Below, in pieces: positions 37,601 through 48,400 of a stretch of DNA of 64,000 bases (positions are counted from its first letter, which is position 1; each line of letters starts with the position of its first letter). The position numbers and the translations under genes were made by a program. The stretch is from Anoplolepis gracilipes (lineage: Eukaryota > Arthropoda > Insecta > Hymenoptera > Formicidae): NCBI RefSeq assembly GCF_047496725.1, contig NC_132981.1, positions 9,722,501 through 9,786,500 of the forward strand, read 5' to 3'. The notes under the pieces are model-generated. The model was not told where the DNA came from. It saw only the letters and a list, made by a program, of their open reading frames with translations, and did not search any database.

Positions 37601-39203
37601 AATAAAATGGGATGCTTACGTGGCACCATTCTCTGTCAACATTTGGAGGGTCATCGGTCTTTTTATAATAATTATGAGCGCATCGATCGTGTTTATTCAA
37701 AAATTTTTTTTATCTATTACACATTTGCAAAATAACAACTTATCGTCAAGATTTACAGAGATTACATTTTTTATCACAGGAGCGTTCTGTGGTCAAGGTA
37801 ATATTCGTGTCATTCTCTTTTCTCTAATCATATAAATAAATACTCCTACTTTAGAGCTGTGTGTAACGTTTCTTAAATGTACGATTATTATCATGAGATG
37901 TAACATCTTATCAGGCATGGACCAATCTACGCTAGATCCTGTAAGAATGGTGCATTTAGTAACTTACTTGACGGCGGTCATAATCTTATCCGCTTATTCT
38001 GCCGCCTTGATTAGCTTCCTTACTGTCAAGACATTTACTCTGCCTTTTACAACTATGGAGGGCCTCGTAAAAGATGAATCTTACGGTTGCGGAGTAATTG
38101 GTAATTCGGCCTACTATGCTTTTCTCCAGGTACTTAAATTTTTTTGCCATAAAATCAGGAACCTTACTTATTATTAGAAAAAGCGTATCAGACGCTCCAT
38201 AGCAATTTATTATTAATAATAAATATATATGTAGCTTAATCTTTATGTGTATGAGTAAGATTATGTCAAAATATCACGCGATTACGCGATAGATAACGCA
38301 TATTTAATTTAATATTTATTCGAATAATAATAATATAGTTAAAGAAATGAAAATCTTATTTATGGAGAATTTTACAAGGTGCAATTTATTTGGTAACTTT
38401 GTTACGACAGCATTCGACAGACAAAATAATGAGCCGAGTGTTTAATGAGAAAATAGAGAAAGAAAAAAAATTACCATCAAGTTATTTGGAAGGTGTTGAA
38501 CGCGTTTGCAAAGAGGATAAATACGCTTTTGTTGCGCTTGATAGTATGGCATCTTTGCTGCAACAAAAAGCCACTTGCAAGTTGGAGCCATTGGATGTCA
38601 TCACGCCTGCTACTATAGCGATGGCCCTGCAGCGCAACAGCCCGTATCGTGGTATTATTAATGCCCAGTGGGTGTCGAGCGTAAATTAAATATTAAGTAT
38701 ATTAGATGTATTTTTAGATAATCGAATTTTACTTTGTTTTGTTAACTGTATTTTATTAATATTCTTGTAGTATCCTGCTGATGAAAGACAACGGAATCTT
38801 GCAGCGTTTACTGCAAACGCAATGGTCGGTCCAGCTAGGCACAGTGAGTAATGCAATAATAAAGTAATATAATAGTAGTGCATTATAGTTAATTAAATTT
38901 ATAACAAGTGGCTCGGTATATTAAACATTTGTATTCTTGATCTAATGCGTTCGATTGTAGTCGGCATCGTCGTGGAAATCGGTCGAGATGGGTGATATAA
39001 TGCCACTGTTGTTTCTCATGATCATCGCTTCATTCGTTAGCTGCCTCGTCTACATTACGGAACGCATCATTTATAAAGGTTGTTTCAAGCAGGTCAAGTT
39101 AAAAAAATCGATAAATGACAACTCTTCTCAACCAGGTCAAGTTAAAAAAATCAATCAACTACAAGATAAAAAAATCGATAAATCACAGAAAGAGAAAAAA
39201 TAA
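34655..39203 (+). CDS. Divergent ionotropic receptor, IR75-like (chemosensory iGluR relative)
   Basis: Eleven exons: 34655-34853, 34932-35032, 35247-35330, 35388-35693, 35865-35971, 37033-37203, 37562-37797, 37915-38129, 38411-38667, 38771-38843, 38961-39203, giving 663 aa, a normal IR length. IRs are ligand-gated cation channels in olfactory dendrites that pair with IR8a or IR25a. The N-terminus has a signal peptide (MFRKFN then a hydrophobic run to about 28). S1 includes LYLRRNNFFGHTLRVASL (about 210-229) and GVNGFFGEIILLLQ. DFAATEFMMT and VSFTTPIF precede M1 (about 350-370). M3 is SAYSAALISFLTV (about 427-439, the SYTANLAAF position). S2 holds SYGCGVIGNSAYY, and M4 is about 597-615. The tail is Lys-rich. 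The IR75 assignment rests on overall appearance. A dead copy lies at 23346-27695. Confidence 0.88.
36150..36475 (-). pseudogene. Decayed IF1-like fragment in IR intron 5 (copy 2)
   Basis: Counterpart of 25338-25722 in the same intron and orientation. Stops and substitutions interrupt the reading (for example a stop after the Lys-Glu run and loss of the AAHEEEYF core). It shows that the fragment was present before the duplication. Confidence 0.5.
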
Positions 39204-39845
39204 ATAAAGAATACATGCTGTTACGCACGGCATGTCTTGTTTAATAAGATATAATAAATCTTCTAATCATCTATTAATATATATAGCATTTTATTATACT
39301 CGCCGATTCTAATATATGGACGACATTCAATAACAGACCGAATGTAAATAATTAACCGTAAGATAATAAGTATATATTAAATAAGTATAATCATAAACAT
39401 GAAATTGCATTAAAATATTATTTTATATCTATTTTTAATATTTTCAGTTTTTTGATATAATAATTTAAAGATAATAAATAGTGTGTAGATTATATTTTTG
39501 ATTTTAAATTTGTCATATTATGTTTTCATGTTTGCGATTTTGTCTTTATAGTATGTTGATTATATACGGTAGGACGAATAGATGTCGTGCAAAAACACGC
39601 AGACCGTAGAATTTACCGATTTTCTTGGCAGTTGCTTTCAGAACTTCAAACGAATAATAGCGCGTGTTAGTCAAATTAAAATCATCAAACATCTTATTTA
39701 TTTAAAGCAAAGTTTTGTGAATATAATCTGTGTAATAATTTTTTTATTTTATATAATTGAAGTATTTAATTATTATATTATATATATTTATGTGTAGGTG
39801 AAAATGTGGATGCGTGTGTGCGTATATTTGCCACAAATATACAAC

Positions 39846-39864
39846 ACGGACACACACACACACA

Positions 39865-39912
<48 letters not shown>
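39846..39912. repeat. (CA)n microsatellite
   Basis: About 60 bases of CA, interrupted once by CAGACA, followed by (TA)n. It ends only some 40 bases before the cyclin start codon, so it probably lies in that gene's promoter or 5' UTR. Confidence 0.9.
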
Positions 39913-39918
<6 letters not shown>

Positions 39919-39955
39919 TATATATATAATATAAATATATTTAAATAATCAGATT

Positions 39956-42900
39956 ATGTCCTTAAATATTCCCCGGTCACAATATCGCAAGAAAAAAGAC
40001 CATGTGTCTATAAATAAAGAAAATGTGGAAGTACAAAAAAATAACAATCTTATCAAAGATAAGAACAGCTGTAAAAGCAACAAAGGATTGTCAGTAAATT
40101 ATTTGTCCTATAATCCTATAATCCAAGTGCAAAAATCTTTTCTAAATGAAACTAAATTTAAAATTCATTACGATGATGAAGAACATTTCAGATCACGCTC
40201 ACGCGTGCGAAAAGACACATTGAATAAGACCGTTTTATGCAGGTAAGGAACATAATCTTTCTTTTATTTTTACAAACAATTTGTATTTTTAAGAGGGAGG
40301 AAAAGAGAGTGTTAAAATTGATAACTATATTATAAATTATTTATATACAAGTATTATAAAGAAATCAGTTTGTAAATAGACTGATGACCCCTAATCAAAT
40401 CATAAAATTTTGCTAAGCTTGTTTGTGTATCTTGTAAAAGAAAGTTTATTTTTTTTTGTAGAGCACGTTCTTCAAGCAATTGCCGAAACAGTGTTTCTTC
40501 AGATAAGAAAGCTAAAATAAACAATAAATGTCAAAGGTATTTTATGTATACAAATAAATTTTTTATATAAATCTATAAAATATGATTTTTAAAAATGATT
40601 ATTTATTATTTTATTTGGAAAAAAACAAAATAGAGAATGTATGAAATTATTACAAAACAGTAAAAATATTATATTTATTATGTAAAATAAATTATTCAAA
40701 TTTTATAACAAATTATAAAAATTGACGAATATTTTTATTATAACATATAGAAACGTTTTTTTCTTATAACATTAGAAACATTTTAATTTCCGATATTAAT
40801 ATCATTTATTAATTCAATCTGTTTTTAGTTAAAAATAATAAAAATAAATATTACATATTTTGTTTAAAAAATGAAAAATGTTTAAATTTTTTTAAATAAT
40901 TTTATATGTAATAAAGAGAAAAAAAGAATCTATCAAATAATCTGTAATTAAATCATGTTTTTTCTTGTTTTGTATTTTATATTAAATTGTTGATTTAACA
41001 ATAATACACAAATATTAATTAAAAAACATTCAGCAGAGATGTTACATTTATTTGTTTTCTATCTAGATCTCAGTCTGAAAATAGAAAAACTTCGTCGCAA
41101 GATGCACTATGTGCCGGAACAGTATCACAACATGCGCATATTCAAAAAACTAGACATCTTTCAGCCGAGGTTAAAAAGCGAACATTTACAAGTATTGAGA
41201 TGTGGAAAAACAAGATGAGAAAGCCATATAGTTAGTATTTTGAAAATATTTATTGCTAATATATTAATCAATTGTATTCTCTTCAGATCTTGCTTCAAAA
41301 GTAGATTTATAAATACTCGAAAGAATTTATTGGAAAATTTTCTTAGTCGTGCAATTTATTTAGCTGGTACCGTGCCTAAAAACTTGGCAGCCAAATATCC
41401 AAATGTAGATAAAGTCCATACTAAAATTAAGTTAAGGAAGAGTGCTGAACATGTCAAAGGTCTGCCTAAAAAATCATCAAATCTTCAATCTGAGATAGAT
41501 CCAACGATTAAGCAAAATAAAAATATCAAGGAATCGATATTTTCTGTAATCAAGCATTTACCAAATGAAATTGTGCCCATTTTGCAAGATAATAATTTAT
41601 TAAATACACGAGTTGATATTAATACAAGGTAAGCTAGAAAAAAAAAATTAATGGAAATAAAATGGATATTCATTAATAATTTATTCATTAATAATAAATA
41701 AAGATTGATATTATTACAATTGTATCGAATATTTAATTATTAATTAAATATTATCATATATTAGTATATTATTATCATAATATTATTATCACAAAATCAT
41801 TATTATATAATTATTACCATATCAATAAACATTTATATGTTAAATAATTATAGAATAATTGGAACGTTGGAAAATTGCTTTACTTTATTTTTAAAATATT
41901 GCAAACATTTTTTTAGCACAAACAATATTGCTGAAAATGATGAGCAAAATGATTATTTAAACATTGGATTTGAAGTTAGTTCTACAACCTCCATAACACC
42001 TCTAGATGGCCTTTTGCTCCCAGCTATAACTCCAGCAAAGGTAATGAAATGATATGCATCAATATTATTTATATTTATTTTAATCACTTGCTCAATATTG
42101 CATTTAAAAAAATATTTTTTCAAAAGGTACGTTACTTAAAACGTGACGTGACCCATTATGGTAACAAATTATTAAATAAAAAAGAAGACTTTGAAAATAT
42201 TCATCCGTACGGGTATGATTATTTGGAAGAAGTGCCACGTATGGAACGTAAAAGGGAGAACAATACTCCCAAATTGTCTTTTCATTTTCTAAAGCAAAAT
42301 GTAAACGCAGATCAAAGAAGAATCGTTGTAGGATATTTGATTCGTCTTGGAGTAAGTATAATGTAGCTTAATCAGAAATATTTAACGGTTTATACAAGTG
42401 GTATAAGTAAAAAAAGTATAAATTTGATAGATAAAAATGATAAGTATAATGTAGCTTAATCAGAAATATTTAACGGTTTATACAAGTGGTATAAGTCAAG
42501 AAAGTGATATTTAATAAGCAAAAATAATTTTTTTTATACTTATCAGCAATAAAACACAATGACAATTAATATGAGATATCTTTCTATCACGTCGATTAAG
42601 ATAAAATAGATTTAAATTATACTAAACTCTGTTTTTTATTTCTAATGATTGTGACACATTTAGGTACATCTTCAGTACTCGTCAAATATTATTTATCAAA
42701 CTGTCAAGTTATTTGACATTGCTATTGATAGAATTTTGGTAGACACGGATAATATACAGTTAATGGCTTTAGCGTGCCTCTGGATAACTCTTAAGCGAGA
42801 AATAGTTAGTCATAAAATACCATCGGTAATAAAATTTTTTATCCAAAGGAAAGAGGATTTTTCTATTATAATATTAAATAATTTGAATGATATAGTTTTA

Positions 42901-43989
42901 ATATAAATGTGTTATACATTTTTCATCTTTTTAGGCGACTACGATAGTGGAAATGGCGAAGGATTTATATATAGGCCAGGAGAAAGATTTATTAATGTAC
43001 GAGAGGAAGATTATTTTAGCTGTTGATTTCAACTTAAGATTTGCTGATCCTTTCTCATTGATTTTCTATTATATATTGAATGTAATACGAGATAACATAT
43101 ATAATGTTAACTCAAACAACATCTTACACATCTACTTCTGCGGCAGTTATTTGGTAAAAAAAAAATATATACCTATATATATATATATATAGAGTACATT
43201 TAAATCATACAATATACGATTCAATTTTTATTGTAATTAGTTATACACACAAATAAATAAACGATCCCTCTTTTTCATGTTATAGCTCGATATATCTATG
43301 TTAGATGAAAATTTATGTGATAAGCCAGTATATGTTCTGGCCATGGCTGCAGCTGAATTATCCTTTTGTTCTATATATTCTGATAATATTGGTACGGCGG
43401 ATACATGGTGTAAATTTTGGAGTCAAAAATATTCTCTCAAGGAGTAAGAGAATTAATAATTTCCGCTTTTTATCTCGAACAAATGTATAAGTTGTATCTT
43501 TTTTAAATGACAAACATTTAACATTTTTATACGTTTTTATATATTATAAGAAATGCAGGAATCTTTAATCACAAGCACTTAATGTTTAACAGTCTGGTTT
43601 ATTATGTGATAAATGTTTTACCATACAAGAAGATAGTTATAAAAAAATATGTAATTATTGGAAAAAGATTAGATACTAGAATAAATGGAAAAATATATGT
43701 TTTAATATTTATTATTTTTTGTATTCAAGAAAATATAATTAGAGACACATTTTTTTCTGAAAAATTAGTTTTTTAATTTTGCAATTTTTTTAAATTAATT
43801 CAGAATGTTTTTTTTTTCAGATGGGAAGAGACGGCGATGAGTTTTACAAAACAGACTATAATACGGCAAGCTTTAGCAAATACATTTGGTTCGAATATTG
43901 TATATAAAAAATATTTGCATAGTAAACGCGGAAAAGTTTCCAACTTTCTTCTCGATAAATTGAAAAAAAGCTTGTGCAAAAATAATTAA
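39956..43989 (+). CDS. Divergent cyclin with two-part cyclin box
   Basis: Ten exons: 39956-40242, 40462-40536, 41067-41230, 41364-41628, 41917-42040, 42127-42351, 42664-42825, 42935-43153, 43286-43443, 43821-43989, giving about 615 aa. The N-terminal 350 residues are Lys/Ser/Asn-rich and unordered. The C-terminal part is a cyclin box: ADQRRIVVGYLIRLG takes the place of the MRAILVDWL of mitotic cyclins, followed by VHLQYSSNIIYQTVKLFDIA, QLMALACLWITLKRE and MYERKIILAVDF. A second fold follows (YVLAMAAAELSF). The order resembles A/B-type or O-type cyclins, but the family is unclear. Exon 4 start was chosen at 41364 because it alone keeps the frame. Exon 5 could instead start at 41854. The front eight exons belong to the duplicated unit. 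Confidence 0.8.
42352..42500. repeat. 88-base tandem duplication in cyclin intron 6
   Basis: About 55 bases beginning AAGTATAATGTAGCTTAATC just after the exon 6 donor recur 88 bases downstream with few changes. The second copy lacks the GT of the donor. Confidence 0.8.
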
Positions 43990-44369
43990 TATCATAATTT
44001 TTTTAAAAGAGCTTGTATTTTGTTCTATCTGTCCCTTCAGATTTTATATCTGTTTTTTTATCAAATAACTACCGCAGAAGTAGATGTGTAAGATGTCGTT
44101 TGAGTTAATATTATATGTATTATTTCGTATTACATCCAATATAAATAGAAAAGTAATGAGAAAGGATCGGCAAATTTTAAGTTGGAATTAACAGCTAAAA
44201 TAATCTTTCTCTCGTACATTAATAAATCTTTTTCCTGGCCTATGTATAAATTCTGTCCCCCAGTTGGAAACTTTCTTCTCGATAAACTGAAAAAAAACTT
44301 GTGCATGATGAAAGGACAGATAGAATAAAATACAAGCTCTTTTTAAAAAATTATGATATTAATATTTGA
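43983..44369. repeat. Rearranged inverted and direct copies of cyclin exon sequence forming a hairpin
   Basis: 43983-44040 (cyclin stop and 3' UTR) is repeated in inverted orientation at 44309-44367 with about 90% identity. Between the arms, 44084-44258 is an inverted copy of cyclin exon 8 (equivalent to about 42955-43130), and 44263-44304 is a direct copy of the end of exon 10. The block is non-coding and looks like the product of template switching or fold-back repair. Confidence 0.85.
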
Positions 44370-45447
44370 ATCATATAATAATTGAATCTTGAACTAAATG
44401 TGTGATATTAAATATTAAATTTACAACATTAAGATAAGTTATAAGATCTATTTATTTTTCAATCCCATTTAGTTCATATAAAAGTATTAAAATAGAATTA
44501 TCAAAAAATCAATAAATAAATTTATGTAAGAAAGAACATAAAAAAAGTTATTATATTTAAATTTAAAAATTATTATATTTAAAAACAAAGATAATTATGA
44601 AAAAGAACCTTGGAAGCGCTCTATTTTTTAAAGAAATAACACTGTGAATTAAATCATTCTTTTTACTTTTAAAAAATTTTATACTGTTAAATTAATTTTA
44701 TTATGTTGATTATATAAAATTTTTATTGTATTTAATAAAGAATTTTTGTATCTATATATCTGTATATATATATGTATCTTGTATTTATCTTTCTGTGTGT
44801 GTTAAATTCTTAAAACAATCAGAACATGAAAGCCACTCGTGAATATACAAAATATTCTAGTATTAAGAAATGCAAATTGTAAAATATGCTTTTTCTTTGT
44901 AATATTTTAAAGATATTTTACTTGTTCTTCATGTTTGATATGATATCATATCAGTTTCTTTGATGTTTTAAAAATAGAAAATGTTATTATACAAAATGAG
45001 TTGCTTAACATGATAATTTAAAATAACTTTTAAAATGCGTGTCGTACACAAGAATAGACATAAGTTACTACATTTCTATATTTAATATTTATTTTTAAAA
45101 GATTTTATAAAATTATATAACGAGAAATAGGATATAAAATAATGTGTATTGTATGCTCGGAAAAGTATATATTTTTAATATTAAAAATTTAAGGAAATCA
45201 TAGTTTCTTCTTATGTTGATGATCGATTTATAAATGCATAATCTATCATGGCAATATGTCATTATAAACACAAGAAAGGTTATCAACTATGATAATATTT
45301 CTATATCTAACAGTCCTTTTTATGAGTCATCGATATGTATATGACCTCTAATGATAATTTCTTAGCAATTAGATAGTAGAAGCAATATCACATATATTAT
45401 GACATCCGTAAGCAACCAGGTGCTTTTAAATTTTCGAGTGCGAAAAT
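44370..45447. other. AT-rich convergent intergenic region between cyclin and transferrin
   Basis: No gene, RNA or mobile element recognised. It should include the transferrin 3' UTR at its right end. Confidence 0.5.
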
Positions 45448-48400
45448 TTAATGATTGCCGTAATCCTGTTGAGTACTTGCCCAAGTATCCCACTTGTCCC
45501 ATGTGTTATCGGTGGATATCAATTCTTTCACATTGTCCTAAAGAAATAATATTTTTTTTTGCTTACTAATATACAGTTGATCAATATTTTTTAATTAAAA
45601 CTATATACAATCATCTAATTGGCAGAAAACATTTTTTTACGAAAATAAAGAAATATAATTTTATATATATATATATATAGCTTGCTATCTCTTTTTTTAC
45701 TCACGCAATGAAATATTTTTATTGTATGATTAATTGATATTTTATTATATTATTTTTATATTATTGATGCTTAAAATATTAATTTTATATTTTTAATAAT
45801 ATTTATTTTGTTTCTGGTTTAATAAATTAATATATTTCTATGTGTTATTTAATAACAATACGATATTTCGATAGCATTTGACTTTCTACAGTTAATGTAA
45901 ATAAAAAAATCTAACTAGCGAAAAACTAATTATTAAACTTAGAATTAATCAAATATAGAAGAAATGATAATCTTCTTACCTTGAACAATATATTACGCTT
46001 GTCATCCCAGGCACCGAAAAGACGCAATAAATCCGGTTGCTTCGAATATAAGGTGCTCGCGGCCAAAATGCCATGTTTCAACTCTTCCAAGGTATTTGGA
46101 CCTTTTCCGGCCGAGCTGACAATTATCCTTGGTGGCTCTAATCCTAAGTTACAACGCTGCCATTCATTGATAGGAGCTTGACCACCATTCGGACAAAGCA
46201 AGGCGTAATCTTCGCGTTTGCCTGTATCATCCTTCTCACTATCTAAAATATATGTTTATAAAATATAATACGTTAATGTGTTAATAGAATATAATGACAA
46301 ATATAATAGAATATAATTTATTAAAATTATACTATTTATATATTAATTATATTAATTGTATTATTATATTTATTAATAATTAAAATTAAAATTATACTTA
46401 CCGAGCTGTTGCAAAGCCGTCAAAGGTAGGAACGCAACGTCTCCTTTGCCATCTTTCAAACATCTATGAAAGAAGACGGAAATTAAATTTTTGTTAAAGG
46501 TAATATAACATTTTAAAAACAAGATATGCAGTTTTATCATTAAATTATAAAGAAGAATTTTTTATAATTAATTTCATTGTTTACCATAATGGGAGAAAAA
46601 GTTATGTATGTTAAATTTATTTCTACAATTTAGCTGAAAATAAGAGCTCTATTGATGTGAAAAAGTTATACAAAATTACCTGAGTGCTCCTTTTCCGCCA
46701 TTATAATGTTCAACATTCGTCGGTCTGCATTTCGTGGCTTCTTGCACTCGATCGTCACCAGATTTGACATTGCCAACGCACAATTGACAAGACTTAGAAT
46801 TGATAGGTGCGCCAGGTGCGCAAGACTCGGAGAAGAAGGTATCCATTTCTTCCGATTCATTAATAAGTCCCTTTTCTTTGAGAGTGTGAGCCGGTGCAGA
46901 GTGACCAGCGAAGTCACCCACGTAACCACTGTGACAAGACTTCTTGCCTCTGAGATCGCCTGTAAAAGGAAATCATTTATACAAATCGTAATTCATTACA
47001 GAAAAAGGTGCATTTAGGTCCTTTAATTCTTTCTACAAACTTTTTTCAGTTGTTCAATATTCACGTATTTTTTTTTAATTTAAATTTATAAAAATAAGTG
47101 TTAATGTCTTTCAATATTGATATGGCATCTCGATTTTAATATATGTATAAATAAATTCTAATTTTTTTCTCAGAATTTAATGTGTTTTAATAAATTTTAT
47201 TTGAAAACAGATGTAGAGACTTTATCGGAATGTTTGCATTTTAAGTACACAAACTCGTATACCTAATCCGTTTATGGAAGAGCCACTCTTGACAACAGCG
47301 ACTGCCGGTATCTCATTGAGTTGTGTTGATCCCTGGCCATAAGCTTCAGCGACGATCGGTTTTGCGTTATAATTGTCGATTGCGAGTTTCACGGATCCGC
47401 CATCAATCACAGTTATATCTGCTCCATTATCTCTGACGGCCTTCAAGCAAGCAATCTCATCCTTCTCCAGTATGCAGTCTAATCTAGGTCTGGCATCTCT
47501 ACATAAATTACAACATGATGTAATACGAGCATCTGTTCATCAACAATAAATATCTTGATAATAAAATATGAAGGATTTATGTAGAAAATTATGGTGTTGT
47601 AATTTATATTTACATCTTTAAAGCTTAATTGATAAAGTCTCTTTAATTTTCACCTTAAATGTTACAATAAATAAATAATAAATTAAATTTGTTTTGAAGC
47701 AAATCTTTTCAATTGTCCAAGAGAAAAACATTGATATATTCTACGTGCAATTATATACCTGGAGAACGCGGCTCTGGCGAGAGCGCGACACTTGTCCAAC
47801 GCATTTTGGCTCCAAACGCACCAACGAGCGTCCCTTTCTGGTGCTCCGGAATTTCTCTCGATCACGTCCATATATTTTGCGTTTTTCAGATGCTCTTCCG
47901 GCGATACTGGCGATGCGGCGACAGCCAATGTCTTTTCATTGAGCAGCAGAAGATCCTTCCACCAATTTGCCTTCTCGTTCTCGCCAAGTTGACTTAGTTG
48001 CGTTAGTTCCTGAAATGTTTCGAAATTAAAATACGACCTTGATTAAGAAATATGATATACCATATAAAAGAAATTGTTTAAATTAAATGTCCAGTAATTG
48101 TTTTCTTAATATATGATATGAACGATTATGTGTTATATTTATGAAGATGGGAAATCTTTGTATTTAATTAATTTTTTATCTCTTTTATAATGACTTATCA
48201 AATAAAATATTACATTTTCCAATTATTAATATATCACGTAGATATATAAAAATATCCTTTTCGCAAAGTGTCATTTTTATTTCATATAATTTTGTTGGAT
48301 AAATTATCAAATAAATAGGGTCTTAAAAAAACAAATCTCACGCACTCTCTGAATATCTCCCGCATTGTTGGTGTCATCCCCGTTGGTCATGTATCCCTGC

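Larger units (their letters stand above)
28136..43285. repeat. Segmental tandem duplication, copy 2
   Basis: Counterpart of 16310-28115. It begins with NEMP-intron-like sequence, lacks the NEMP 3' exons (jump at about 28560), and continues through the secreted protein B, two-cysteine peptide, IR and cyclin exons 1-8. It carries insertions not found in copy 1, for example about 30362-30705 and 33764-33875. Confidence 0.85.

Noticed and set aside
39582..39797. 71-codon plus-strand frame before the cyclin gene
   Set aside because: Hydrophobic AT-driven sequence; no splice connection keeping frame with the cyclin and no counterpart.
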